Origin: Nemertoderma westbladi
Lineage: Eukaryota; Xenacoelomorpha; Nemertodermatida; Nemertodermatidae
NCBI GenBank assembly: GCA_032718475.1
Contig: JAUCBJ010007217.1
Coordinates: 1 to 40,648 of the forward strand
Direction of reading: 5' to 3'
Length of the DNA: 40,648 nucleotides
Part shown: positions 9,640 through 19,372 of the stretch, in pieces
Layout of the letters: each line of letters begins with the position of its first letter
Position numbering within the stretch: the stretch's first letter is position 1
The notes under the pieces: generated by a model
The model's database searches: none
Seen by the model: only the letters and a program-made list of their open reading frames with translations
Told to the model about the DNA's origin: nothing
Position numbers and translations under genes: made by a program

Positions 9640-11525
9640 ATAATCCGTGACGTTAATGTCCGACATCCCTGGTGCAATGCGGTTCAACCCTACGGGTTAT
9701 TATATAGTGTTTGTATTGAATCACAATTAATTCCCGGGTGTAAACGCTCCTCCGACAACCGACATACATTTATTACAGACAAATATGACACTAACATGTG
9801 CTATTGACTCCCCTGCTATTGTTTTACTTATATAATTTTTTAGAAATATTTATTTTACTTATAGATTGGGGGGGGGGGGGGGGGGGGGGGGTCCAACATA
9901 TCGTGACAATGATTTTTTTCTTTTCAGTACCAATGCAATTCATACTCGATATCCATACAGGCTAGGTTTAGACTACCAATACCAGATATCTGTAGAAACT
10001 GAAAGTATATTAATTAACATGGGAGTGTTTATACATTCCTATCTTGACTGACTTGCTAAAAACTAAGCTATTGACTCGAACCCCTGAATGAATGCCATGT
10101 AGTTAGTTGTTCATATTTATTGTATGTTTTATAATATTTGTGCATTTGTACCAATAAATTTACTAATTACTCCTAATAGAATACACGTGAATCAAGTGAC
10201 AATGTCTAGTCTGTCTTATTTTTCGTAACTCGAATTTCATCTAAGGGTATTCTGGAACATTCGTATTGTGTAACTCCTAATTTAAGGAATACAATGAATT
10301 TAGAAAAATAAAATATAAGACAATTCTAGTTATGCCTTTCTTTTAACATAAATAGGTTTGGTAATAGATTGAAATCAGAAATCGTGGGAGTAACAACATA
10401 AATAATGACTAATTATCAGCTCTTATCTGTGACTCGACATATCGACTGAGTGACCATCGCTCTGCTCGCGTCGTTTCTCGTTACCTCTACAAGAAAGCGC
10501 GCCAATTTGGTTTTGGTGTATTTTGGTTGACTTTTAAATTGCAATGTAAATAATGATTATAGTGGGTTGCGCATAATTTACCTTACAAATCGTGAATTTA
10601 ATTTCGAAAAGATGATTCATATTTTATTTTTTGCATATGTTCAAAATATTAGAGTGAAATTTTAATTTAACAAATTACATAATCTTCGATTAGAAAGGTG
10701 AATTAAATTATAACATAAATAGCGCTTCCATTGACCTCGAGGACGAGATGTATAACTAATTTGGTAATTTAGCTTCCGCGAAACAGAGTAAATCATATTG
10801 TTATGGGACTCTTTCTATCCCGCCGGGAGATAATGGCAATCTTATATCCTGAAACTGCCCATAAAGAGTTCAACTGGTTAGAAAGACAATTTTAAGAATA
10901 ATTGTATGAAACCTCATGCGCCAGGTTGACTCGTTGAGGTGTTGGGTAATAAATTAATAAAATAAAAAAACAACTAAAAGTTCAGTCGCTGTAAATATCA
11001 TAAGGGTATATGTCATGAAATCATTATTATAATTGTTCGTTGAAATGATTTAAGTGGTACTCAAGAAACTAAACTTTTTTTTGAGTTATGCAGTGCAGTT
11101 ATTATTTACAGAGAAAGATCAGTTTTTCATCAGTTACTCGTGTTACAATGTTAATTAACACGGCGAATATCGATCTGAACCTCGTGGCTTTATTTCCACT
11201 CATTCACTTTATTCGTTACTGTAACAAACTACCCGGATCAGCGCTCTGTAAAGTTCGACTTTATAAATAAGTATGTAAGTATTTACTACACCACAAAATC
11301 GTTTGTTATCCGTAGAGAAAAAAAAACTATAAACAACATGTGATTTATTATTTATTTATTTACAAATTTAACTCAAAATAATATAAATTAATTTACTGCT
11401 GGTCGAACAATTAATAAAGAAAGACAAATCCAATGTGTTTAAACGTAATATTAGTTACACTATTAGTGTACTCTTATAGACAATGAGATGAGTAGCACCC
11501 TGCAGTTAAATAGGTCAGCACAGAG
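9640..11525. other. WDR48 3' flank and intergenic AT-rich DNA
   Basis: It holds a G tract (9868-9891), a strong splice-acceptor-like TTTTTTTCTTTTCAG ending at 9927 with no assignable exon after it, and AATAAA at 10153-10158, probably for WDR48. On the minus strand, TTTATT clusters at 11341-11365 (AATAAA in sense) probably end the TMEM106-like transcript. No other gene seen. Confidence 0.5.
9868..9891 (+). repeat. Poly-G tract (24 G)
   Basis: Run of 24 G lying 36 nt before the acceptor-like CAG at 9925-9927. Confidence 0.95.
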
Positions 11526-12293
11526 TTACACAGAGGGCGACAACGGCGGGATTGTCGACGATATATTTGCCGGTTTCAGTGTGGTCGGCTGATGAGTGTT
11601 AGTGCATTGAACGAGAACATAGTCAGTGTCACTGAGCTGTTGTGTTTGAGCCAAATAGGTGGCGGCCATGGTCGACTGGAACTCTATGATTAAATTCCTC
11701 GCCCAATTGTCCTTGGAGGAACATCTACTGAGGACCTCGACATCGTGGAAGATTAGAACGACGTTGGTGCTTAAACTGACGCCATCCGCGGCTGGGATCG
11801 AGACGCTGGTGGTATTAAACGAGGTGCCAACAATAAGATCCCTAGCGGATGCCTGCACCGTTATGTTGTTTGAAGTAACTCCGATATAGTTGCCGTTAGT
11901 CACATTGAACCAACTGCGAACTGTGATCTTAGTTTTCCAGTTATCATCTTCGTCTATAATAACGTCGAGGGTGTCCACGACGGCCAGAGAGAAGTGTATA
12001 GACCGAGGGAACAGTATGAGCAGTAGAATGCCGGCTAGGATGCAGCAGGTCGTTACAGCGATGGCCACGTAGAGTTTCGTGCGACGCGGTTTTAGTCGCT
12101 CGTCCGTGTACGGTATCAAGGCGACCAGGTCGTCGTCCTCACTGCGACTGATGTGGCCCCGGCCGTTACACGTTGGGCATTTCCTTTCGCCGCCAAATAG
12201 TTCCTGATAGCCGGAAACGATAGGAGATTTGGGTTTATCGTCGCCAACAGGATTTCGCATTGTTGTAAAACTACCTGTACCGGTACCACTCAT
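11526..12293 (-). CDS. TMEM106: TMEM106-family lysosomal membrane protein
   Basis: Complete 255-codon single-exon frame; vertebrate TMEM106A/B/C are about 250-275 residues. The family consists of type II membrane proteins of late endosomes and lysosomes, involved in acidification and trafficking. Seen here: a cytosolic N terminus with the family's CPTCNGRGHI motif (Cys39, Cys42), the signature DLVALIPYTDERLKPRRTKLY just before the membrane (residues 55-75), a transmembrane segment at about 74-95, then LFPRSI and a luminal LEA2-like domain (about 97-230). Several N-glycosylation sequons (NVT, NIT, NTT) lie in the luminal part. The tail is Thr/Pro-rich and variable. The sequence does not tell the A, B and C paralogues apart, as expected for an invertebrate pre-duplication orthologue. 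Vertebrate orthologues are multi-exon; this one has no intron. Confidence 0.92.
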   Translation of the reverse strand: MSGTGTGSFTTMRNPVGDDKPKSPIVSGYQELFGGERKCPTCNGRGHISRSEDDDLVALIPYTDERLKPRRTKLYVAIAVTTCCILAGILLLILFPRSIHFSLAVVDTLDVIIDEDDNWKTKITVRSWFNVTNGNYIGVTSNNITVQASARDLIVGTSFNTTSVSIPAADGVSLSTNVVLIFHDVEVLSRCSSKDNWARNLIIEFQSTMAATYLAQTQQLSDTDYVLVQCTNTHQPTTLKPANISSTIPPLSPSV

Positions 12294-12756
12294 GTTACAG
12301 TGTTATTACATTATTATTATTACTGTATTACAGTATTATCAATCGATACAACCAGACAATACAGCAATAGCTGATTATGGAATAGCAGAGGGACCAGGGA
12401 ATATATTACGGTAGAGTAACAGGCAGTGCAGCCCACTACTGGTAAGCCCTAAAACTCGCAGATAGTAGCGTACATTGACCACAAGTAAAAATTGTGATCT
12501 TCAGCGCAAATTTACCGCACGTGAAATAATGTATAGTTTATTGTTTTGGTTCGAAAACACCACCACTGTAACCTGCCCCTTTCCTTTAATGTTTTAAATT
12601 AATTTAATTAATTTTTAAACCCACTAAAATTTATTTTGTGTTTGTGGTCATTTTGCGCCATTGACTCAAAACTCAATGGCTGAAGTGATTCAAGTCTGTG
12701 AGTGAAATGCAATATTTGAAATTAAACCAAACTTGTCTATACATTTTTAGTATGAT
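12294..12756. other. Spacer between TMEM106-like gene and repeat cluster
   Basis: AT-rich and gene-free. It contains a small perfect hairpin (GCCATTGA, 8-nt loop, TCAATGGC) near 12656-12680. The TMEM106-like promoter should lie in its left part; no specific motif assignable. Confidence 0.4.
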
Positions 12757-12778
12757 ATTTATTATTGGTGTTATGGGT
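12757..12778. repeat. Left fragment of the interrupted tRNA-containing repeat
   Basis: The sequence ATTTATTATTGGTG and following bases match 40383 onward. In the second copy this continues directly into the part that here lies beyond the retrotransposon at 18946. This is therefore the left piece of a repeat split by the BEL/Pao insertion. The last five bases, TGGGT (12774-12778), are the target-site duplication. Confidence 0.8.
12774..12778. repeat. Target-site duplication (TGGGT), left copy
   Basis: Same five bases as 18941-18945, immediately outside both LTRs. Five bases is normal for BEL/Pao integrases. Confidence 0.93.
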
Positions 12779-13055
12779 TGTGGCAACGCCAAAGGTTGGT
12801 AAGATAAAAGGTAGGCATAACTTGTGGACTGTATAATATAATAAGTACTGAAATATAATAGGTCGGCAGGTAGGTCGGCATACAGACTGACAGGCATGAC
12901 AGGTAAGAAGGCATTTGGTACTGTACCGGTAGGTAAGTACGGTATGTGTACAATAAGGCCATAAAGCATATAATCAAGGTCCATTATATATCTCTACTGT
13001 AGTTAAGGAGTCTTTAAGTCTATAAGTAGGAAAGGAGTCTATAAACGTCGGCACA
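12779..13055 (-). repeat. 3' LTR of the BEL/Pao element
   Basis: 277 bp, identical to 18664-18940. In plus orientation it begins TGTGGCAACG and ends GTCGGCACA. As the element is on the minus strand, this is its 3' LTR. Confidence 0.95.
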
Positions 13056-13075
13056 CCCCCACGTCGTGATGGAGA

Positions 13076-16000
13076 TCAATCACGAAATCGATCAGGGCGC
13101 TTAACAGTTCGACCGGAACGGGTAATAGTCACATCTGGTGGAGACACATCCAATGGGTGGGGTGCAGAAACTTCATGATTGTCCCCAGGTGGCGCCGAAT
13201 TGATGGGTAGGGGGTGGTGCGAGTCAACAACAGTAGTGCCCCCACGGTTGGGAGAGCCGTGAGTGGCTGGCTGATGCAAGCCCCCACGGTCACGGTTGTG
13301 AATGTAAGGCGAGTCACATTCGAGTGGTACAAGCAAGTGCGCAGCGCGAGTTGTTGTACGGCCACGGAGTTTTAGTTCAACAGAATGTGGATAACCATCT
13401 TTCCCAATAAAGATTTGGGTGATGCGGCCAATTGGCCATTGGCCGCGGGGAGTCCAGCCACGGCCCTTGGGAAGAGACTCGCGAACGAATACAATGTCAC
13501 CAATGGCGGGTAGTTTGCCATGACCACTACCAGCAGTGCGCCAAGTGCGCAAAGAGGACAGATAGTCATGCGACCACAGCTTCCAAAAAAGGCGGTTGGC
13601 TTTATCACGCTTATACAAGGCAGAGCGAATCAGAGGTGCATCTATGGCATCAGCATCAACAGTTGATACAGGAGGTGGAGCACCATAGATAAAGTTGGCA
13701 GGTGTTATGGGAGGGTGATCAGATGGATCGGATGAAGCAGCAGTAAGTGGCCTCTGGTTAAGAACCGACTCCGTCTCGGCGAGGAAGGCATCCAGTTCAG
13801 GCCGAGATAGAACAGTACCGTGACAAACAGTTCGAAGGCAGGTCTTCACAGAACGAACCAGACGCTCCCAATAGCCACCCCAATGTGGCGAGCGGGCAGG
13901 AATAAATCTCCAAGTAATGACATGAGATGGGAAGCGCATGGTACTGAGGGAAAGAAACGTCTTGGCATTATCAGAGCGGAACTCTACCATCTGAAAAGGT
14001 GGGACCCGGCGAGCAAGAAACTTACGTACTGCAAGATATGCAGATTGTGACTTAAGATTGTCAACAGGTTCAAGGCTGATAGCACGAATGCAGGCACAAG
14101 TGAATAAGGCTACCCAAACCTTGACTTTCCCAGTAGTATAAAGAGGTCCCAAAAAATCAATACCAGTAGTCTGGAAGGGAGCTAAAGCAGTAGAACGAAA
14201 TGATGGCAGACTTGATTCAGGTGGTTTGTATGCAACAGCACGATAGCGTTGACAACGAGGGCATCCATGGACAATCTTACGGACCAAGGAGCGACCCTTA
14301 GGTATCCAATAGCGGATACGAATCTGAGACAATGTTGCCTCAGGGCCTTGGTGTTGAAGGACTTGGTGGGTTTGCTGAACAATAAGGTATGTTAAGTGGC
14401 TACGTTGGGGAAGTAATATTAATGGGATCTCACCAGTCCGAGGTATAAATACAAGGATTCCATCTTTCAGGAGAGGGTGAAATCGCCAAAGTGGGGAACT
14501 CCTAGTGATCAGCTGATCAGGATTCTTGGTAAGGGATGTGACTTCCCCAGCGAAATATTTATGTTGCTCAACACGAATTAGGAAGTGTAAAGCATGAGTC
14601 AGCTCAGTTGCCCAGGGAAATCCAGAAACTGGGCAGGAACCCGGTCGGGTATTGGACACAAAACGAAAAACCCAAGCCGCAACACGTATAGCATGGGTAA
14701 TGTCGGAGAAACGTGAAATATCAATAGGGCAATCCAATAATGGATCAGGAACTTCTACTGTAAGAAGTTGAGGCGGTGGTGTGGGAACTTGAGGCCAATG
14801 GCTTTCAGGTTCAGTGATGTAGGCAGGACCATGGCGGTACAAATCACTGTTGCACAGTGTAGAAAGATGGGTGCCACGGGAAGGTAAATCAGCAGGATTC
14901 AAGGTGGTAGGCACATATCGCCATTGGGTTGGTAAAGAAAGAGTCGCAATCTCTTGGAGGCGGTTGGATACAAAGACATCCCGTTTCGCAACACCTTTAC
15001 GGATCCAATAGAGGACACACAAGGAATCAGTCCAAAGATGCACATGGTCTGGTTGAACGATAGCTGATTGCACATGGTGGAGGAATCGAGCACCAATAAG
15101 GGCAGCCAGTAGTTCTAAACGAGGGGTTGAGTGGGTTGGCTTCAAAGGTGCTGCACGAGATTTGCCGTAATACAAGAAAGACTGAAGTCTAGGCTGGACA
15201 ACATATGCCAAGAAACCATAGGCATGAGATGAGCTATCACAAAATATGTGAAGGTGAGAGGATGGGGTGATATGAACACACCTTGGAAAAGTAACTATCT
15301 GGTCAGCTTCTTTAGACCAGGACAACCACTCAGATTGTAAATCAATAGGTAAAGGAGTATTCCAACCTCCACCCACTTTCCAGGAACGTTGAAGTAGAAG
15401 ACGGGGGCGAATAGTCCAAGGACACAATAAACCAAGAGGGTCAAAGACTTTGGCTAGAGAACGAAGCAGTTCCCGGCGGTTAAAGATGGTGGGTGGTTTG
15501 ATAACACTAGTATTAACATAGATTATGTCAAGTGTCGGATCTAATGATAGGCCAAGAACCTTACAAGGGGAATCAATGACCTTAAGCTCCATCGCAGCAT
15601 TGCTAAACAGACAAACAGAATCATGAAGGAACTTGTCTGCTTCGTATTGGGAATCTCCACTCCAGACAACATCATCACAAAGGAGTGATTCAACCAACTG
15701 GCGGGCAAAGGTGGGATCAGCATTCTGGTAGATATGGGATAGAACGGTAGAATGAAGGTGATAGGAACTAGATGCCAATCCGAAAGGGACACGTTTGAAC
15801 TGGTAATATCCACCTTTCCAAAGAAACTTAACCCAAAGTCTATCTGAGGGGTGAAGTTCGACCTGGTGGAAGGCTGCGACTACATCAGCCACTACAATAA
15901 ATGGGCGAAGACGAAAGCGAAGTAGTATATCAGTCAATGGGGCCAAAAGGTTGGGGCCAGGATCTAAGCAAGAGTTGAGACTGACACCTTTGCAGTCAGT

Positions 16001-18445
16001 GCTAGATCCATTAAAGACTACACGAAACTTAGGCGTGGATACACTATGGTGGGGCAGGTAGAAGCCAACATCTGGAGGGGTAGATGCCTTCTCAGCAATA
16101 CCATCAATGAGGAGCTTCTGTATTTTTTCGGAATAGATGGTAGATAAGCTAGGTGTTAGTTTAGATATTACATGAGGCTGATAATGTTCTACAAAGGAAC
16201 GATTACAGGTAGGGCGACGGCTGCTTTTAAAGGGAAGGCAGACCTGATACCGCAAGGGATTTTCCTGAGAACGGCAAGGTACAGTATAAGCAGGATCTGA
16301 TTCAATTGGGTATTCCTTGATACCAACTGACTCAAGGCTCCATAGTCGAGTAATATCGTCATCCAACTCGGAAACAAAGAGTGAAGGACTAGATATATGG
16401 TCAATATTAGATAAAGAATTCATTGGTCCAGAAAGGACATAACCAAAAAAGGTAGATATGGCAGTAGGTAAACCTGGAACTATCAAAGGTTGACCAGTTA
16501 CTGACCAAAGTTGATCAGCTCCGATCATGAGGTCGATGGTGCGGTTGTTCCCATCAAAAGAATCGGCCCAAGGACCAAGATGAGCGATCTGACTGGGAAG
16601 GTATAGAAGACGTTCCTGTCGCATGTCTGGACAAAGTCTCTCAGTGGTCCAAGCCATCAATGTGATAGGTTGTGGAGAGAAAGTACTCCTTAGGTCAAAG
16701 GATACACAATGGGATAGTTGAGAATATACCTGTTCCCCAAAGGATCCGGTGGTTAAGGTACGGGACTGGCTAGCAGGTAGACCAATATGAGAGGCAGTGC
16801 TACCACGAATATAGGAACGTTTGGACCCATCGTCGAGATACACATGAATCCAAACACCAGTGTCTGAGTTTGGCGAAGAAATAAAAGCCCTTGCTATCTT
16901 AACAAATACAGTATAAGGTTCCAAGTCTGTAGCCGAATTTGCGGGATCAATGGATGCTGAACTAGGTTGCCAAGAAGTAGGCGGTTGATAGCTAATAGGT
17001 TTATCAGGTCGACTATTAGTGGTATTGGCGGCAGAAGAACTAGACACGCCTGATTTCTGACTATAGCATAATAAGGAGTGATGAGATTTACCACAACTGC
17101 GACATTTGGCGGTTGAAGGGCAACTGGCAGTTTTATGTGGACCAAGACAATTATGGCACAAATGGGAAGATCTAATTAAAGCTGAACGATCTTCCGGTGA
17201 TTTACTTAGGAAGGCAGAACAGAGTTTCATACTATGTGGTTTACCACCACAGGCTAGGCAAGAATGACGTTCAGAGACAGGCAATGCAGATACAGTAGAT
17301 CGCTGAAATTCAATACGATTATGGCTGGAAAATCTCTGCTTAGAATCTGCAGTAGGTTTGGGGGTAGAATTATTTGGAGGTTTAAAGGCCATAGCCTCTC
17401 GAGTTTCCAGCTCTATACGAACAAACTTAAGAAGCTCAGTTAGATCAAAACGATCAGTAGTATGGCTGCGGTTCCATTCAAGTACAACCTCATTAGGAAG
17501 CTTCTGAATGAGCAATGGGGCCAGTAATAAAGAAGTTAATCCAGAGGATTGGGTACTATTTTGTGGCTGGCTGGAAGGTTCAATCTCAGAGGCCAGTGTC
17601 TGAATTTCGCGGAGAGAACCCTGGAATATATCAATAGTCCTACGAAAGGAACCTACATCATTAGCTATGATAGCAGGCAGGCTACAAATTCGGGATGCAT
17701 ACAACCCAATAAGATGATGCGGATTCCCGTATCTTTGTTTCAAAAGATCAATGGAAAGATTGTAATTGCAGGCAGAAGCAGATATGCCAGCTAGGGCATC
17801 CTTAGCTTCACCCTGGAGAGAGTGGCGGAGGTACACGAATTTCTTAATATCTGGTAGGCTGGTTTCATGCACTAATACACTGAATTGGTCCCAAAAAGGG
17901 CGCCATTGAATAAAATCTCCATTAAAACGAGGTACCTGAATTTTAGGTAGGCCTTGAATATGTTCCTGCGGCCTAGAGTCTGATGAAGATATTGAATTAT
18001 TATCAGTGCGGTCTGAGGCACGATCGAGACGAGTAAGGAGACGCTGTGACTTAAACAACAACTCATCCATCTGATCAAAGATACCACGATCAAGGGGCGC
18101 ATGTCCAGCCCGATTTGGGGTACTCCCTTCCCCAAACTGGCTGTCGGTATCGACTTCTAAAGTTTGTGAAATTACATGGTTCAAGGCAGAACGCTGAGTT
18201 TCAAGTCGGTTGATCCTATAGGCGAGGTCATCCGAATCGGCTCTATCTCCAAGGTCACGGACAGCACTCAAATCAGCTATAAAACGTCTACAGCGCGTAC
18301 GTTCTGTATCTAATTGCAGCCTTAAATTGGCAACTTCCGGGATACCGGTAGGCGGTGTACCGGTAGGCGGTGTACCGGTAGCTGGCAATGTGGTATCGTT
18401 TTCGAAATCTGACATAATTAGGTAGGCTAGGAGTAGGATGTTCAA
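13076..18445 (-). CDS. BEL/Pao gag-pol polyprotein
   Basis: Single 1789-codon frame; an internal Met at codon 11 may be the real start. Domain order is that of BEL/Pao. A Gag region of the DUF1759 type covers about residues 160-350. Three Cys/His knuckles follow at about 396-462 (CLACGGKPHSMKLC, CHNCLGPHKTASC, CRSCGKSHHSLLC). The DUF1758 aspartic protease has a LDDGSKRSYI core (about 536). Reverse transcriptase shows VVADVVAAFHQVELH (about 850) and LLCDDVVWSGDS (about 921), where the usual aromatic-Val before the DD pair is Leu-Cys. RNase H has FCDSSSHAYGF (about 1069). Integrase has an HHCC zinc module (HQGPEATLSQ..CPRCQRY), a catalytic core with GIDFLGP, FRSDNAKTF and PHWGGYWERLVRSVK, and a C-terminal DUF5641 domain (GDIVFVRE, GQWPIGRI). 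The N-terminal TGTPP repeat comes from duplicated ACCGGTAGGCGGT units. No stops or frameshifts are seen. Confidence 0.95.
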   Translation of the reverse strand: MNILLLAYLIMSDFENDTTLPATGTPPTGTPPTGIPEVANLRLQLDTERTRCRRFIADLSAVRDLGDRADSDDLAYRINRLETQRSALNHVISQTLEVDTDSQFGEGSTPNRAGHAPLDRGIFDQMDELLFKSQRLLTRLDRASDRTDNNSISSSDSRPQEHIQGLPKIQVPRFNGDFIQWRPFWDQFSVLVHETSLPDIKKFVYLRHSLQGEAKDALAGISASACNYNLSIDLLKQRYGNPHHLIGLYASRICSLPAIIANDVGSFRRTIDIFQGSLREIQTLASEIEPSSQPQNSTQSSGLTSLLLAPLLIQKLPNEVVLEWNRSHTTDRFDLTELLKFVRIELETREAMAFKPPNNSTPKPTADSKQRFSSHNRIEFQRSTVSALPVSERHSCLACGGKPHSMKLCSAFLSKSPEDRSALIRSSHLCHNCLGPHKTASCPSTAKCRSCGKSHHSLLCYSQKSGVSSSSAANTTNSRPDKPISYQPPTSWQPSSASIDPANSATDLEPYTVFVKIARAFISSPNSDTGVWIHVYLDDGSKRSYIRGSTASHIGLPASQSRTLTTGSFGEQVYSQLSHCVSFDLRSTFSPQPITLMAWTTERLCPDMRQERLLYLPSQIAHLGPWADSFDGNNRTIDLMIGADQLWSVTGQPLIVPGLPTAISTFFGYVLSGPMNSLSNIDHISSPSLFVSELDDDITRLWSLESVGIKEYPIESDPAYTVPCRSQENPLRYQVCLPFKSSRRPTCNRSFVEHYQPHVISKLTPSLSTIYSEKIQKLLIDGIAEKASTPPDVGFYLPHHSVSTPKFRVVFNGSSTDCKGVSLNSCLDPGPNLLAPLTDILLRFRLRPFIVVADVVAAFHQVELHPSDRLWVKFLWKGGYYQFKRVPFGLASSSYHLHSTVLSHIYQNADPTFARQLVESLLCDDVVWSGDSQYEADKFLHDSVCLFSNAAMELKVIDSPCKVLGLSLDPTLDIIYVNTSVIKPPTIFNRRELLRSLAKVFDPLGLLCPWTIRPRLLLQRSWKVGGGWNTPLPIDLQSEWLSWSKEADQIVTFPRCVHITPSSHLHIFCDSSSHAYGFLAYVVQPRLQSFLYYGKSRAAPLKPTHSTPRLELLAALIGARFLHHVQSAIVQPDHVHLWTDSLCVLYWIRKGVAKRDVFVSNRLQEIATLSLPTQWRYVPTTLNPADLPSRGTHLSTLCNSDLYRHGPAYITEPESHWPQVPTPPPQLLTVEVPDPLLDCPIDISRFSDITHAIRVAAWVFRFVSNTRPGSCPVSGFPWATELTHALHFLIRVEQHKYFAGEVTSLTKNPDQLITRSSPLWRFHPLLKDGILVFIPRTGEIPLILLPQRSHLTYLIVQQTHQVLQHQGPEATLSQIRIRYWIPKGRSLVRKIVHGCPRCQRYRAVAYKPPESSLPSFRSTALAPFQTTGIDFLGPLYTTGKVKVWVALFTCACIRAISLEPVDNLKSQSAYLAVRKFLARRVPPFQMVEFRSDNAKTFLSLSTMRFPSHVITWRFIPARSPHWGGYWERLVRSVKTCLRTVCHGTVLSRPELDAFLAETESVLNQRPLTAASSDPSDHPPITPANFIYGAPPPVSTVDADAIDAPLIRSALYKRDKANRLFWKLWSHDYLSSLRTWRTAGSGHGKLPAIGDIVFVRESLPKGRGWTPRGQWPIGRITQIFIGKDGYPHSVELKLRGRTTTRAAHLLVPLECDSPYIHNRDRGGLHQPATHGSPNRGGTTVVDSHHPLPINSAPPGDNHEVSAPHPLDVSPPDVTITRSGRTVKRPDRFRD

Positions 18446-18663
18446 TAATACCGGTACCGAATATCACATCAGTTAGCGTTATGGAGGTTCTGAGTTAAAG
18501 TGTAGGCCGATTGCTGTACCGGTAAAGGAATGTAAAATGGCAGGACGTACTGTTAACGGTTATCCAAGTATGAAATTCCGAGGATGTTGATCGAGTTTAT
18601 ACTGTTACAGTATACCGGTAAGGTGAAATCGAAAGGTTCATCGCAGTAATCCGGTTCGAAGAG

Positions 18664-18940
18664 TGTGGCAACGCCAAAGGTTGGTAAGATAAAAGGTAGG
18701 CATAACTTGTGGACTGTATAATATAATAAGTACTGAAATATAATAGGTCGGCAGGTAGGTCGGCATACAGACTGACAGGCATGACAGGTAAGAAGGCATT
18801 TGGTACTGTACCGGTAGGTAAGTACGGTATGTGTACAATAAGGCCATAAAGCATATAATCAAGGTCCATTATATATCTCTACTGTAGTTAAGGAGTCTTT
18901 AAGTCTATAAGTAGGAAAGGAGTCTATAAACGTCGGCACA
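18664..18940 (-). repeat. 5' LTR of the BEL/Pao element
   Basis: 277 bp, identical to the other LTR, followed at 18941 by the target duplication. A 218-bp leader separates it from the gag-pol ATG. The promoter should lie within it; no TATA box is assigned. Confidence 0.95.
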
Positions 18941-18945
18941 TGGGT
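18941..18945. repeat. Target-site duplication (TGGGT), right copy
   Basis: Matches 12774-12778. Confidence 0.93.
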
Positions 18946-19353
18946 GAATGGGTGGTGGTTTCCTATTATTATAACTTTTTGTTGGGCACAGCTTTTGCAA
19001 AGACGGTAATGACGTCCAGGTGGGATCAAACTGGTGACCTCCGGGTTGGAAGTCTGACGCTCTAACCATTCAGCTAGGGGCTGAGGTAAAAGATAGACCT
19101 GGAAATACTATCTGGTACCTTGTATGTCCGCAATTTACCTCCTCCTGGCCTTCCATCTGCTGCCACTGTGCTCAACCCTATAGTACTTTAACCACTATCG
19201 CTACAATGAAAGGGTAGTGTATATTAACAATGAACCATCACGGCCACAATGATTAATTATGTAATAATTTAATTACAGTAAAGCTACTAATTTAGGTAGG
19301 ACAGTTACACCCATAGAGCTATATTTGCCGTCTTTTCAAAAGCTGTGCCCAAC
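18946..19353 (-). mobile_element. Right part of a repeat with inverted ends and an internal tRNA-like sequence
   Basis: A 26-base block at 18981-19006 (starting GTTGGGCACAGC) recurs as its reverse complement at 19328-19353 with one mismatch. Weaker inverted similarity continues outward (ATAAC-TTTT and TTCC blocks, to about 19372). Between the arms, on the minus strand, is a tRNA-like sequence (19021-19084). About 230 bases of this unit recur at 40414-40648. It is therefore a mobile repeat, either a tRNA-derived SINE whose ends became inverted or a MITE that captured one. There is no ORF. Confidence 0.75.
19021..19084 (-). ncRNA. tRNA-like (Pol III A/B box) part of the repeat, not a functional tRNA
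   Basis: Reading the minus strand: an A-box-like TAGCTGAATGGTTAGAGCG, an anticodon-loop-like CTTCCAA (would be Gly-UCC), a GGAGGTCACC variable region and a B-box-like AGTTTGATCCC. The anticodon stem does not pair and no acceptor stem can be drawn, so this is the head of a SINE-type repeat, not a tRNA gene. Confidence 0.7.
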
Positions 19354-19372
19354 TTCATCAGAAAACGTTATG

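Larger units (their letters stand above)
12779..18940 (-). mobile_element. Complete BEL/Pao LTR retrotransposon, 6162 bp
   Basis: Two 277-bp LTRs, identical base for base when read by eye, flank one long minus-strand gag-pol frame. LTR edges are TG..CA and TGGGT is duplicated outside. Identical LTRs, an open 1789-codon frame and an intact duplication indicate a recent insertion that may still be competent. A purine-rich stretch (GTGGGGG in sense) touches the 3' LTR and would serve as the polypurine tract. After the 5' LTR, sense sequence CTCTTCGAACCGG follows; I see no standard 18-nt tRNA 3'-end match for a primer-binding site. Confidence 0.95.

Noticed and set aside
9928-10051. Exon after the strong acceptor at 9927
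   Set aside because: No frame gives recognisable or phase-linked coding sequence, and WDR48 already ends upstream; at most a non-coding exon.
12673-12984. Near-identical short ORFs at 12673-12984 and 18597-18869 (-)
   Set aside because: They are translations of the two identical LTRs and their flanks, not genes.
19021-19084. Functional tRNA gene
   Set aside because: No acceptor stem and an unpaired anticodon stem, and the sequence recurs within a longer dispersed repeat.
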